Assembly (NCBI RefSeq): GCF_001515305.1
Contig: NZ_LNQV01000017.1
Coordinates: 22,640 to 86,639, forward strand
DNA: 64,000 nt
Direction of reading: 5' to 3'
Source of the DNA: Aquitalea pelogenes
Lineage (GTDB): Bacteria > Pseudomonadota > Gammaproteobacteria > Burkholderiales > Chromobacteriaceae
The notes under the pieces were generated by a model. The model saw nothing but the letters and a program-made list of their open reading frames with translations, did not search any database and was not told the DNA's origin. Numbering within the stretch: the first letter of the stretch is position 1; every line of letters begins with the position of its first letter. Below, piece after piece: positions 1-8,800 of the stretch. The position numbers were made by a program, and so were the translations under genes.

Positions 1-18
1 CGAGTAGTAGAGTTTCAT
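1..18 (-). CDS. 5' end of a glutathione S-transferase-like gene (truncated by window edge)
   Basis: Only six codons are inside the window. Read on the minus strand they give MKLYYS, which matches the usual N-terminus of bacterial glutathione S-transferases (MKLYYSPGACS-type, glutathione-binding thioredoxin fold). An AGGAG ribosome binding site lies about 6 bases upstream of the ATG, at positions 24-28. The start is well supported. The family assignment rests on six residues and could be wrong. Confidence 0.4.
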
Positions 19-127
19 CCCATCTCCTGATCAACAGAACGCGCAACAAGGTGCCATTACGGTAGCGGCACCGCCATCTCCTGCAATTGGGGCAGCTTCG
101 CCTCATTTTCAAGCTGCCATGCCTGCA

Positions 128-406
128 TCACTTCTGCCGCGCCGAAAACAGCCTGGGCCGCATGTCCTTGCCGGCCGTGCTGGCCGGGCGGGTTTTCATT
201 TCGACAAACAAGGCTTCCACCTGGCTGCGCGCCCACGGCGTGCGGCGCAGGAAAACCAGGCTGGACTTGATGCTGGGCTCGTGATTGAAACAACGGATGG
301 CGATGCGCCGCCCCAGTTCCGGCCAGCCAAAGTGTTCCACCAGCGCCTGCAGTATCTTTTCCAGCGTCATGCCGTGCATCGGGTCGGCGGACTGTTTTTC
401 ACTCAT
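128..406 (-). CDS. DUF2132 / VF530-family small DNA-binding protein
   Basis: The product is a 92-residue protein. Residues 10-70 carry the whole DUF2132 signature: the helix HGMTLEKILQALVEHFGW, then RIAIRCFNHEPSIKSSL and FLRRTPWAR. The Vibrio VF530 structure of this family was described as a small DNA-binding-like fold; the cellular role is unknown. A longer frame extends upstream to 595, but the family N-terminus fits the ATG at 404-406 (MSEKQ), so the upstream part is not taken as coding. The C-terminal tail of about 20 residues after the domain is Arg/Ser-rich and not conserved. It is transcribed towards the GST-like gene. Confidence 0.9.
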   Translation of the reverse strand: MSEKQSADPMHGMTLEKILQALVEHFGWPELGRRIAIRCFNHEPSIKSSLVFLRRTPWARSQVEALFVEMKTRPASTAGKDMRPRLFSARQK

Positions 407-618
407 GCCTATCATCCTGTTATGGACAGCAGACACGCTGCTGCCAGAGAAACCGACGCAGTGTAGCCCCGCCCGCGACAAACAGCCAGCAGACTGCTGC
501 TTGACATGAATTGCATGTTTCATCATTGCTAACAATTGGCTGATGGCAGGCAATATTTGGCTGACATCTGTGTCTGATACTGCAAACGTCAACAATGACC
601 TGCACGAGGAAACGCATC

Positions 619-1113
619 ATGAAACTGATCAAATCGCTGTTGATTGTCGGCCTCCTGGGCGGCGCAGCTGCCACCACCGTTCATGCCATGGGCAATGATT
701 GTCCGATGGGCGGCAAGGACATGTCCGCACACATGTGGCAGATGGACCCGGCCAAACGTCAGGCCATGATGGAACAACACCTGCACATGCTGCATGACAG
801 GCTGAAAATCCAGCCGGCCCAGGAAGCCAGCTGGAAAAGCTATGTAGATGCCCTGAAACCGGCCGCCATGCCTGCCATGCCGCCAGCCAAACCGGATGCC
901 ACCCTGCCCGAGCAACTGGATGGCCGCATCAAGATGATGCAACAACACCTGGACATGATGCAGCAGCATGCCGCTGCCACCAAGGCGCTGTACCAGAAGC
1001 TGAGCCCGGAACAGCAAAAGCTGTTCGACCAGGAAGCACGGCACATGCATGAAGGCATGCAGCGCCGCATGCCGCATCACCGTCCGGCATCCGCTCCCAT
1101 GCCGAACAACTGA
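619..1113 (+). CDS. Spy/CpxP-like periplasmic protein (LTxxQ family)
   Basis: The 164-residue protein has a signal peptide (MKLIKSLL, hydrophobic to about residue 18, cleavage near VHA-MG). The mature part is Met/His/Gln-rich and helical. LTxxQ-like segments appear as LKIQPAQEASW and LSPEQQKLFDQ, as in Spy/CpxP-type periplasmic chaperones that respond to envelope stress or metals. The abundant His and Met could bind metal (inference). The ATG at 619 follows GAGGAAACGCATC, a good ribosome binding site; an alternative start at 595 lacks one. It is the first of three co-oriented small exported proteins. Confidence 0.75.
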   Translation: MKLIKSLLIVGLLGGAAATTVHAMGNDCPMGGKDMSAHMWQMDPAKRQAMMEQHLHMLHDRLKIQPAQEASWKSYVDALKPAAMPAMPPAKPDATLPEQLDGRIKMMQQHLDMMQQHAAATKALYQKLSPEQQKLFDQEARHMHEGMQRRMPHHRPASAPMPNN

Positions 1114-1196
1114 AAGTGCGCGGATGGAACAGACCAGCCCCGGTAGCGTGTACGGCAGCTGGTCTGCCCGCCAGCCTTGCGCATGAGGAAAGCAAT

Positions 1197-1619
1197 ATGA
1201 CAACGCTAGCGCGCATGACAAGCCTGGCCTTGCTGTTGGGCTGTGCCATCAGCGGCATCCCGGTCGCGCAAGCACACCCGCGCTTTTATGAAGGCCCACC
1301 GCTGATCAACCATTGGCATGACGGCTACTGGCATCACGGCTATTACCACGGCCAACTGGGCTGGTGGTGGATAGCCGGTGGCGTGTGGTACTGGTATGAC
1401 GCACCGGTCTACCCCTATCCGGCACCCTATCCGCCTGCTGTGGTAGTGGCTGCCCCGGCGGTACCGCCAGCACCCCCGGCACCTGCCCCGGTGCAGGAAA
1501 TACCCAGCCCGCCGCCAGCCCAGGTCTGGTACTACTGCAAGGCGGCCAGGCAGTACTACCCCTATGTCAGCGAATGTCCCGGTGGCTGGAAGACTGTCCC
1601 GGCGCAGCCACCCAAATAA
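1197..1619 (+). CDS. Secreted Trp/Tyr/Pro-rich small protein, unknown function
   Basis: The 140-residue protein has a signal peptide (hydrophobic stretch at residues 8-22, cleavage near AQA-HP). The mature protein opens with a His/Tyr/Trp-rich stretch (HWHDGYWHHGYYHGQ, then WWWIAGGVWYWY). A long Pro/Ala/Val linker follows. The tail is WYYCKAARQYYPYVSECPGGW, where two Cys could form a disulfide. This C-terminal Cys/Tyr motif recurs in small exported proteins of betaproteobacteria with no assigned function. The ATG at 1197 is preceded by GAGGAAAGCAAT. It lies between the Spy-like gene and a lipoprotein gene, which suggests an envelope role. Confidence 0.7.
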   Translation: MTTLARMTSLALLLGCAISGIPVAQAHPRFYEGPPLINHWHDGYWHHGYYHGQLGWWWIAGGVWYWYDAPVYPYPAPYPPAVVVAAPAVPPAPPAPAPVQEIPSPPPAQVWYYCKAARQYYPYVSECPGGWKTVPAQPPK

Positions 1620-1635
1620 TCCAGGAAGCAAGATC

Positions 1636-2094
1636 ATGAACAAACTGCTGTGGTTGCCATTGACGGCAATCGGGCTGACGGCATGCAGTACCGTGCCGCT
1701 TGGTCCGACGGTGGCGGTGATGCCTGCGCCCGGCAAACCCTTTGATGTGTTTGCCCAGGAAGAACAGCAATGCCGCCAGTATGCGGAGGCAAGCAGCGGT
1801 GGCAGCAGCGCCGATGCCTCCACCAATGCCATGGCCGGCAATATGGCGCTGGGCACGGTTGTCGGCGCTGCCGCAGGTGCGCTGATGGGTGGCCATCAGG
1901 GTGCCGGTGTCGGCGCAGGCGCGGGGCTGATTGCCGGCACGGCAGCCGGTAGCGGTGAAGCACGCTACAGCGGCCACGATGCCCAGTATCGCTACAACCT
2001 GGCTTACAGCCAGTGCATGTATGCCAAGGGCAATCAGGTTCCCGGTCAGCAGGGTTACAGCTCGCCCTACTATCCGCCACCGCGTCTGCCCTGA
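1636..2094 (+). CDS. Glycine-zipper lipoprotein
   Basis: The 152-residue protein has a lipobox (LTAC, lipidated Cys at residue 16). An Ala/Gly-rich central segment at residues 65-105 shows repeated GxxxG spacing (GTVVGAAAGALMGGHQGAG and following), which is the glycine-zipper type found in outer-membrane-associated lipoproteins. A soluble tail contains Tyr-rich QYRYNLAYSQCMYAKG and a Pro-rich end. The ATG at 1636 has an AGGAAG site 9 bases upstream. The gene starts 16 bases after the previous one, so co-transcription is likely. The role is unknown; other members of this group affect envelope integrity or biofilm. Confidence 0.8.
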   Translation: MNKLLWLPLTAIGLTACSTVPLGPTVAVMPAPGKPFDVFAQEEQQCRQYAEASSGGSSADASTNAMAGNMALGTVVGAAAGALMGGHQGAGVGAGAGLIAGTAAGSGEARYSGHDAQYRYNLAYSQCMYAKGNQVPGQQGYSSPYYPPPRLP

Positions 2095-2110
2095 TCTGGC
2101 AGTAAAAGAC

Positions 2111-2141
2111 AAAGGGGCTGGTCTGTCAGACCAGCCCCTTT
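2111..2141. terminator. Bidirectional intrinsic terminator
   Basis: A perfect 15-bp stem with a single-base centre at 2126 (GGGGCTGGTCTG paired with CAGACCAGCCCC) is flanked by AAA and TTT. It sits between two convergent genes and can serve both strands. Confidence 0.85.
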
Positions 2142-2165
2142 CCCATTTCACACCGGCTCAGCACA

Positions 2166-2630
2166 TCAGCGGCTGAACCATTTGTCGCCAAAGTTCACCA
2201 GCAGCACACCAGCCACCACCAGCGCCGCGCCCGCCAGCCGCGGCAGGTTGATGTCACGCAGCGGCATGGCCAGCCAGCCAAAGCGGTCGAACAGCAAGGA
2301 CGCGCACACCTGCCCGGCAATGATCAGCGACAGCATGGCCGCCACGCCCAGCCGGGGTGCCAGCAAGGTGGTACCGAATACGAAAAACGCGCCCAGCAGG
2401 CCGCCGATGAACATCCACCACTCGCCGCGTGCCAGCTGGCTCAGGCCGCTGAATTTCTGGCCGCTGAACACGGCCAGCAAGGCCAGGCTGATGGTGCCGA
2501 CCGCAAAGGAAATCATCGCCGCCAGCACCGTACTGCCGCCCAGCAACAGTTTGAGCTGATTGTTGACCGCAGCCTGCAAGGGCACCACCACACCGATGGC
2601 AAAGGCCATCAGGGCAAAAACCGGATTCAT
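2166..2630 (-). CDS. DMT-superfamily inner-membrane transporter, DUF606/YdcZ type
   Basis: The 154-residue protein has five predicted membrane helices. It starts MNPVFALMAFAIGVVVPLQAAVNNQL, typical of DUF606 (YdcZ) small transporters of the drug/metabolite superfamily, which usually act as pairs or dimers. Later segments (ISFAVGTISLALLA, GGLLGAFFVFGTTLLAPRLG, LIIAGQVCASLLFDRFG) fit the family in order. The ATG at 2628-2630 follows an AAGGA site. A longer frame reaching 2681 would run through the parS-like site and is not used. The substrate is unknown. Confidence 0.85.
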   Translation of the reverse strand: MNPVFALMAFAIGVVVPLQAAVNNQLKLLLGGSTVLAAMISFAVGTISLALLAVFSGQKFSGLSQLARGEWWMFIGGLLGAFFVFGTTLLAPRLGVAAMLSLIIAGQVCASLLFDRFGWLAMPLRDINLPRLAGAALVVAGVLLVNFGDKWFSR

Positions 2631-2657
2631 GTCTGTCCTTTGCTTGGAAAAAAGCGC

Positions 2658-2673
2658 GGTTTCACGTGAAACC
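2658..2673. other. parS-like ParB-binding site (14/16)
   Basis: GGTTTCACGTGAAACC is a perfect palindrome and differs from the widely conserved bacterial parS (TGTTTCACGTGAAACA) only at the two outer bases. It lies between the DUF606 and YkgJ-like genes. Two further sites occur at 12317 and 32237. Confidence 0.7.
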
Positions 2674-2682
2674 GCTGCCACA

Positions 2683-3096
2683 TCAGCCAGATAGCTTCAC
2701 CGCCTGTACCGGGCGGGCGGCCTTGGGATTACGGGTGTAGGCGCAAAAGCCCGGCTTGGGGCCGACCTTGGGATGGTTGCGGCAGGTATTGGGTCGCCGC
2801 TCGTAGATGGTGCACAAACGGGTTTGCTGGTCCAGATACTGGCAATCACCATTGGCACGCCGCGCCAGGGTGAAAATGCCGTGCTTGAAATTGAAATGCT
2901 GGATCACCCGCTGCTTTTCCAGCCGCTTGGCAATGTTCTTGATCGGCTCTTCCAGCTCGAATTCGTCCACCACGCCCATACGTACCAGGTCTGGCAGGCG
3001 CACTTCCACCGGCATCGAGCAGCAACTGCCCATGCAATCGCTGCACAGGCCGTTCTTGTACTTGACCCAGGTTTCCAGTCTTTCGATATCCGCCAT
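2683..3096 (-). CDS. YkgJ-family cysteine cluster protein
   Basis: The 137-residue protein has the YkgJ/UPF0153 cysteine pattern: CSDCMGSCCSMPVEV near the N-terminus (residues 18-26) and later Cys in CQYLDQQTRLCTIYERRPNTC and FCAY. This set probably coordinates zinc or an iron-sulfur cluster; the biochemical function of the family is not established. It lies just downstream of the U32/RlhA gene (10 bases apart, same strand), so the two are probably co-transcribed. Confidence 0.85.
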   Translation of the reverse strand: MADIERLETWVKYKNGLCSDCMGSCCSMPVEVRLPDLVRMGVVDEFELEEPIKNIAKRLEKQRVIQHFNFKHGIFTLARRANGDCQYLDQQTRLCTIYERRPNTCRNHPKVGPKPGFCAYTRNPKAARPVQAVKLSG

Positions 3097-3106
3097 CTTG
3101 CCTGCC

Positions 3107-5083
3107 TTATTGCGGACGTTGCTTGAAGAAAGTCAGCGGTGCGGTATACGGCACTTCGCTGGGGGCCGGTGCTTTCAGGATGTGCTTTTTCATCTTGCCC
3201 ATCACATGCATTTCACAGGGGCGGCACTCAAACTTCAGCGTGTAGGTTTCATTGCCGGATTTCAGCGTCATCGGCTCGGCGCGCACCTGACCCATCACCC
3301 CCTTCACGCCCTTGGCCTGCTTGGGGCACAGATTGTAGGAGAAGCGCAGGCAGTGCTTGGTAATCATCAGGCTGACTTCGCCCTCTTCCTGATGCGCCTC
3401 GTAGGCGGCGTCGATCACCTCCACACCGTGCTTGCGGTAGAACTGCCAGGCCAACTGGTTGTAGACATTGGCCAGATAGCTCAGCGTCTTTTCCGGATAT
3501 TCCACCGGCGGCTCCACCGCCAGCTTGCGCGGCGGACGCACCCAGGCGCTCAGGCGAGCCTGTTCCAGCTGCTCGATGGCCTCGCGGCGCAAGCCATTGA
3601 TGGCGGACGCGGGTACAAACCACGGCTGGCTCAGGTTGAGTGCCACATCATTGGCCACGAACATGGTGTTGCCCAGCTTGGCCAGGTTGTCACGCAGGCC
3701 GCTTTCCGCCTTGGCGGCATCCTTGGCCGGTTCCAGTGCCAGCAGCGCGCTGGCGCTGGCGCTACAGCCATCCTCATCGGTCACGGTCAGGCGCAGGCCG
3801 TCGGCCTGTTCGTCCAGGGTCAGCCACACGCCTACCTTGCGCTCGGCGGACTTCTTCAGCAGCGCCAGCTCCCAGGCGTGGTCGCGGTTGCGGCACAGGT
3901 CGGTTCCCGGCTTGAGCCCTTGCAGCAAAGCCGGATCATTCGGCTGGCAACGCCACAGCAGGTCGCCGCCTGGCACATGGCCGATCTGCTTCACGGTATT
4001 GAGCTGCATGCCCACCACTTCACGCTTTTTCATGAAGTTAATGCCATCGCCATTGCTCATGGTTTCCGGGGTGGCAATCTCCAGCCAGTCCGGCCCCACC
4101 TTGTGTACCACGCCCAGCGCCACACCAACGAATTTGGGCGAATCAAAGGCGCCGATGTCGATCTTGCGGCCGGTGGCAAAGTAGTCGGTGCTGCCACGGT
4201 GGAAGGTCTTGTCCGGGTCCGGCGCAAAGAAGATTTCGCTGCTGCCGCTGGAGGCGCGCGCCAGTTCCGGGCGGCGTTCGATGATTTCATCCAGCAGCAG
4301 ACGGTAGTGCGCGGTGATGTTCTTCACATAACTCACGTCCTTGTAGCGGCCTTCGATCTTGAGCGAACGCACACCGGCATCCAGCAGCGCTTCCAGGTTC
4401 TTGCTCTGGTTATTGTCCTTCATCGACAGCAAGTGCTTGTCGAAGGCCACTACACCACCGTCCTTGTCGGTCAGGGTGTAAGGCAGGCGACAGGCTTGCG
4501 AGCAATCACCGCGGTTGGCGCTGCGGCCGGTGTCGGCATGGCTGATGTAGCACTGGCCGGAGAAGGCCACGCACAGCGCGCCGTGGATGAAGTATTCGAT
4601 GGTGGCGGCATCGCCCACGCGGGCGGCAATGCGCTTGATGTCGGGAATGCTCAGTTCGCGCGCCAGCACCAGCTGCGACAGGCCGGCATCAGCCAGAAAG
4701 CGCGCCTTGTCGGCATCGCGGATATCGCACTGGGTGGAGGCATGCAGCTGGATGGGCGGCAGGTCCATCTGCAGGATGCCCATGTCCTGGATGATCAGCG
4801 CATCCACTCCGGCGTCGTACAGCTGCCAGATCAGCTTGCGCGCGGCTTCCAGCTCGGCGTCATGCAGGATGGTGTTGAGCGTGGCAAAAATGCGCGCATG
4901 GTAGCGGTGGGCAAACTGCGTCAGGCTGGCAATGTCTTCCAGGCTGTTGCTGGCATTGTGCCGGGCACCGAAACCGGGGCCGCCGATATACACCGCATCC
5001 GCGCCATGCAGGATGGCTTCACGGCCGATTTCGGCAGTTTTGGCGGGGGACAGCAGCTCGATCTGGTGCGACAACAGACTCAT
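3107..5083 (-). CDS. rlhA: U32-family protein, RlhA-type 23S rRNA C2501 hydroxylase
   Basis: The protein has 658 residues, close to E. coli RlhA (YdcP, 653), which makes 5-hydroxycytidine at C2501 of 23S rRNA. The N-terminal part is the peptidase-U32-like barrel (ELLSPAKTAEIGREAILHGADAVYIGG). The family signature at about residues 165-200 reads FIHGALCVAFSGQCYISH with NRGDCSQACRLPY following. The C-terminal third contains further Cys (HCLRFSYNLCPKQ and ECRPCEMH) that could hold an iron-sulfur cluster. The length and C-terminal extension separate it from the short U32 proteins UbiU/UbiV. The start at 5083 follows AGGAATCGTC. Confidence 0.85.
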   Translation of the reverse strand: MSLLSHQIELLSPAKTAEIGREAILHGADAVYIGGPGFGARHNASNSLEDIASLTQFAHRYHARIFATLNTILHDAELEAARKLIWQLYDAGVDALIIQDMGILQMDLPPIQLHASTQCDIRDADKARFLADAGLSQLVLARELSIPDIKRIAARVGDAATIEYFIHGALCVAFSGQCYISHADTGRSANRGDCSQACRLPYTLTDKDGGVVAFDKHLLSMKDNNQSKNLEALLDAGVRSLKIEGRYKDVSYVKNITAHYRLLLDEIIERRPELARASSGSSEIFFAPDPDKTFHRGSTDYFATGRKIDIGAFDSPKFVGVALGVVHKVGPDWLEIATPETMSNGDGINFMKKREVVGMQLNTVKQIGHVPGGDLLWRCQPNDPALLQGLKPGTDLCRNRDHAWELALLKKSAERKVGVWLTLDEQADGLRLTVTDEDGCSASASALLALEPAKDAAKAESGLRDNLAKLGNTMFVANDVALNLSQPWFVPASAINGLRREAIEQLEQARLSAWVRPPRKLAVEPPVEYPEKTLSYLANVYNQLAWQFYRKHGVEVIDAAYEAHQEEGEVSLMITKHCLRFSYNLCPKQAKGVKGVMGQVRAEPMTLKSGNETYTLKFECRPCEMHVMGKMKKHILKAPAPSEVPYTAPLTFFKQRPQ

Positions 5084-5375
5084 GACGATTCCTGACTTGT
5101 AAAAAGGGCTTTCCTGCAAGCAATACCAGTGGCAGGAAGGGGCGGAATTATAACGTAATCAGTGGCTTATAGATAGCAGCAACATATTGCAAGGCGGGAG
5201 CCATGTTGAGGAAACATGCAAGGGAAATGACAGGCTGATGACATGCTGCGCAGGCTTACTAAGTGCGCTTACTTAAAGCCAAAACAGCGCTTGGCATGAC
5301 ATGAGAATGGACGCTAAAACTAAATACCACAATAACACCACTCACCGCGCCACGGTGCTTTCAAGGGGTTTAATC

Positions 5376-7073
5376 ATGCTGGACCGACTCACCATAGGGC
5401 AAAAACTGTTTGCCCTCATCCTGTTGCTGCAACTGGTTACGCTGGGCGTCGGCAGCTTTGGCTGGCTGACCCAGCAGAATATCCTTGCCGACTTTGCCAC
5501 CACCTACAACGACAGGGTGGTATGCCTGAAGCAGCTGAAACAGGCTGGTGACAGCTATGCGGTCAATATTGTCGATGCCGCCCACAAACTGCGCGCCGGC
5601 AGCATGAGCGACAGCGACTTCCTGCACGGGCTGGATGCCGCACAGGCAACCCTGAAACAGCAATGGGGCAGCTATCGGGCCACCTACCTGACCGACGAAG
5701 AAAAAAGCCTGGCTGATGCCGCAGAAGCCGCCATGCACAATGCCGACGGACAGATCCGGCAATTGCGCCAGATCGTGCAAGGCCACGACCATACAGCACT
5801 GCAGCAATTTGTCGACAAGAGCCTCTACCCTGCCATCGACCCCATCTCCAGCCGCATCGATGCGCTGATCGACCTGCAACTGCGCGTGGCGGCAGAAAAC
5901 TTTGCCAAATCCCGACAACACGCCCGCGAGTTCTCCATCCTGTCCTTGCTGCTGATGTTCGGTGGCATTGTCGCAGGTGCAGTAGTGGCCACCATCATCA
6001 TCCGCCGCCTGCTGGCGGAACTGGGCGGGGAACCGCGTGATGTGGTGGCGCTGGCCAGCCGCATTGCCCAGGGCAACCTGGCGGAAAAGCTGCAAACGGA
6101 TCAAGCCAGACAGGGCAGCATCGTGACGTCCATGGCCCACATGCAGACAGAGCTGATCCGCCTGGTGCGCCATATCGACGGCATCACCGGCAAGCTCACC
6201 GTGCATGCCAGCGAACTGGCCAGCGCATCCGAACAGGTGGCGGTCAGTGCCGAAGAGCAAACCCGGGCCGCCTCGTCCATGTCCGCCTCGGTGGAACAGT
6301 TGTCGGTCAGCATTTGCTCGGTCAGCGACAATTCCCAGGATGTGGCCAAGGATGCCCGCATGTCCGGTGAACTGGCAGAAGCGGGTGAACAGGTGATTGT
6401 GGAAACACTGGGCACCATCCAGTCGGTGGCCGAGCTGGCACAGCAATCGCAGCAACAGGCCGATCTGATGGGCGACCGCTCGCAAAAGATTTCCAATGTG
6501 GTGGCGATGATCCGCGATGTGGCCGACCAGACCAACCTCTTGGCGCTCAATGCCGCCATCGAAGCCGCCCGCGCCGGCGAGCAGGGCCGTGGTTTTGCCG
6601 TGGTGGCCGACGAAGTGCGCAAGCTATCGGAGCGCACCGGCCAGTCCACCACCGAAATCAGCAGCATGATCCGCGAAATGCTGGAGAGCAGCGAACTGGT
6701 GATCAACAATGTGCACGCCACGGTGGAACGCATGGAAGCCGGGTTGCGTCAGGCCGGTCAGGCAAGGGATACGGTCAGCCGCATCAACGACAATGTGAAC
6801 AGCATCAAGCAGTCGGTAAGTGCCATTTCGGTGGCACTGGCCGAACAGCAGGCAGCCGGTAGCGGCATTGCCAGCAATGTGGAGCAAGTGGCGCAGATGT
6901 CGGAAGAAACCAGTACCGCGGCCAATCAGACCGCCAGTTCTGCGAGTGCCATGGAGAAAATGGCACACGAACTGCAAGCCGCCATCAGCTATTTCACCCT
7001 GCCGCAAGCCGGCCAGCCGCTACGTCAGCAGCAGCCACCAGCCGGTGCGGTACAACTTGCCCTGTCCCGCTGA
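5376..7073 (+). CDS. Methyl-accepting chemotaxis protein
   Basis: The 565-residue chemoreceptor has TM1 at about residues 10-30 and a periplasmic all-helical sensor at about 31-185 of four-helix-bundle type. TM2 is at about 187-209, followed by HAMP and a long cytoplasmic coiled coil. The conserved signalling tip is IRDVADQTNLLALNAAIEAA followed by RAGEQGRGFAVVADEVRKL. The C-terminus (GAVQLALSR) has no CheR-binding pentapeptide. The ligand is unknown. The ATG at 5376 is chosen because TM1 follows at once; an upstream ATG at 5301 would add an unrelated leader. It is a single gene, divergent from rlhA. Confidence 0.93.
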   Translation: MLDRLTIGQKLFALILLLQLVTLGVGSFGWLTQQNILADFATTYNDRVVCLKQLKQAGDSYAVNIVDAAHKLRAGSMSDSDFLHGLDAAQATLKQQWGSYRATYLTDEEKSLADAAEAAMHNADGQIRQLRQIVQGHDHTALQQFVDKSLYPAIDPISSRIDALIDLQLRVAAENFAKSRQHAREFSILSLLLMFGGIVAGAVVATIIIRRLLAELGGEPRDVVALASRIAQGNLAEKLQTDQARQGSIVTSMAHMQTELIRLVRHIDGITGKLTVHASELASASEQVAVSAEEQTRAASSMSASVEQLSVSICSVSDNSQDVAKDARMSGELAEAGEQVIVETLGTIQSVAELAQQSQQQADLMGDRSQKISNVVAMIRDVADQTNLLALNAAIEAARAGEQGRGFAVVADEVRKLSERTGQSTTEISSMIREMLESSELVINNVHATVERMEAGLRQAGQARDTVSRINDNVNSIKQSVSAISVALAEQQAAGSGIASNVEQVAQMSEETSTAANQTASSASAMEKMAHELQAAISYFTLPQAGQPLRQQQPPAGAVQLALSR

Positions 7074-7097
7074 AGCTGACACCGCGGGCCGCATGCA

Positions 7098-7133
7098 AAA
7101 GCGGGCAGTCGCCATCTGGTCACTGCCCGCTTT
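7098..7133. terminator. Intrinsic terminator between convergent genes
   Basis: AAAGCGGGCAGT (7098-7109) pairs perfectly with ACTGCCCGCTTT (7122-7133) around a 12-base loop. It lies between the chemoreceptor gene and the convergent DUF2789 gene. Confidence 0.8.
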
Positions 7134-7151
7134 GATTGACTTGCCAGGGGT

Positions 7152-7385
7152 TTATTTCTGGCTCAGCAATACCGCCAGTTCGTCCACCGCCTCGGCCCAT
7201 TCGGCGTCGCTGGCCAGCGCCTGACGCAAAAAGTCGGCCTGCGCCGGGTTCCAGAAGGCCGCCTCGGGTAATGCCTGGCCTGGCTCCAGCCAGTGGCGGG
7301 CCAGAAACACCTTGATGGCGGTGACGTCGTTATCCAGCCCAAGCTGGGCGAATAGTTGTTCCAGCTGATGCTTGCCGGTATCCAT
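7152..7385 (-). CDS. DUF2789 family small protein
   Basis: The 77-residue soluble protein begins MDTGKHQLEQLFAQLGLDND, the characteristic start of DUF2789, and continues with FLARHWLEPGQALPEAAFWNPAQADFL. The function is unknown. The ATG at 7383-7385 has AGAGGAA upstream; a longer frame to 7457 adds non-conserved residues. It is convergent with the chemoreceptor gene and monocistronic. Confidence 0.85.
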   Translation of the reverse strand: MDTGKHQLEQLFAQLGLDNDVTAIKVFLARHWLEPGQALPEAAFWNPAQADFLRQALASDAEWAEAVDELAVLLSQK

Positions 7386-7588
7386 GATCTTGTTTTCCTC
7401 TTGCTCCAGTGCAGAGGTGCAGGATGGCCCCATTTCACACCGGCATGCAATGCACAAATGCAGACTGCACCCATGCAGCGCAAGGGTTGTTGCCTGCTAC
7501 CGACAGATGGCAAAGCACCAACAGCACGGGCCCCATCACCCTCACCGCCTTGATATAGTGTGTTTACCCACCACTTACGCCGCCCCTC

Positions 7589-8800
7589 ATGACCCTGCAT
7601 CTTTCACTCGCCCAGGCACGACTTCTGAATCTGGCTGCCCAGGGGCTGTTACAGCCAGCACGGCGCAAAGCCACGTCTGCCGATGTGCTGGCCGCCATCC
7701 GCCGCATGGCCTTGCTGCAGATAGATACCATCAGCGTGGTGGCGCGCAGCCCCTATCTGGTGCTGTTCAGCCGTTTGGGGCAGTACGACCCCGTCTGGCT
7801 GGATGACTGCCTGGCAGCGGGCAAGCTGTTCGAATACTGGGCGCACGAAGCCTGCTTTGTGCCACGCGAGGATTACCGCCTGCTGCGCCACCGCATGCTG
7901 GACCCAACGCAAATGGGTTGGAAATACCCGCAGCGCTGGCTGGAACAACACCAGCCGGCCGTTGACGCACTGCTGCAGACAATCCGCACCCACGGCCCGG
8001 TGCGCTCTGCCGATTTCAAACGCAGTGGCGGCAAGGGGGATGGCTGGTGGGACTGGAAGCCGGAAAAACGCCATCTGGAAGTGCTGTTCACGCTGGGGCA
8101 GTTGATGGTGAAGGAGCGACGCAGCTTTCAGCGCGTTTACGATGTGGCAGAACGGGTGATGCCGGAGTGGGAGGACGCACGCGATCTACCCAGCATAGAG
8201 TCCGCACAGCGCGACATGGTGCGCAACAGCTGCCGGGCGCTGGGTGTGGTCAAGGCGGGCTGGGTGGCGGATTACTACCGGCTGCGTCGGGGCAAGTACG
8301 ACGCTTTGCTACACCAGCTGGCGGATGAGGGAGAGCTGATTCCCGCCCGCATCGAGGGCTGGCAGCACGATGTTTTCGTCCATCACAGCCTGCAGGCCGA
8401 GCTGCAACAGGCTGCGGCAGGGAAGCTCAAATCCAGCCATAGCGCCGCGCTGTCACCGTTTGACCCGGTGGTGTGGGACCGCAAGCGCGCCAGCGAATTG
8501 TTCGGCTTCGATTACCGCATTGAATGCTATACCCCGGCCGCCAAGCGCCGCTTTGGCTATTTCGTGCTGCCACTGCTCAACCGTGGCCGGCTGGTGGGAC
8601 GCATGGATGCCAAGGCCCACCGTCAGCAAGGCGTGTTTGAAATCAAGGCGCTGTATCTGGAACCCGGCATCAGGCCCACCGCACAGCTATGCCGCGATCT
8701 GGCAGCCATGCTGCACAAACTGGCCGCCTGGCATGGCACACCACAGCTGGTGTTGCAGCAGGGCCCGGGCGAACTGGCCGTACACCTGAAGACAGGCTAA
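7589..8800 (+). CDS. ycaQ: YcaQ/AlkX-type DNA interstrand crosslink glycosylase
   Basis: The 403-residue protein resembles E. coli YcaQ (410), a winged-helix (HTH_42) glycosylase that unhooks interstrand crosslinks from DNA. The catalytic QxD motif is present as LLQIDTI (Gln44, Asp46). It is followed by the highly conserved SPYLVLFSRLG and FEYWAHEACFVPREDY segments. The C-terminal part, FGYFVLPLLNRGRLVGRMDAK, is also typical. It overlaps the convergent EthD-family gene by 4 bases. No damage-inducible (LexA) box was evident upstream. Confidence 0.92.
   Translation: MTLHLSLAQARLLNLAAQGLLQPARRKATSADVLAAIRRMALLQIDTISVVARSPYLVLFSRLGQYDPVWLDDCLAAGKLFEYWAHEACFVPREDYRLLRHRMLDPTQMGWKYPQRWLEQHQPAVDALLQTIRTHGPVRSADFKRSGGKGDGWWDWKPEKRHLEVLFTLGQLMVKERRSFQRVYDVAERVMPEWEDARDLPSIESAQRDMVRNSCRALGVVKAGWVADYYRLRRGKYDALLHQLADEGELIPARIEGWQHDVFVHHSLQAELQQAAAGKLKSSHSAALSPFDPVVWDRKRASELFGFDYRIECYTPAAKRRFGYFVLPLLNRGRLVGRMDAKAHRQQGVFEIKALYLEPGIRPTAQLCRDLAAMLHKLAAWHGTPQLVLQQGPGELAVHLKTG

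Noticed and set aside
2807..5095. 762-codon open frame on the plus strand
   Set aside because: It is antisense to rlhA and ykgJ-like genes, whose protein families are clear; composition is a GC-rich shadow with no domain.
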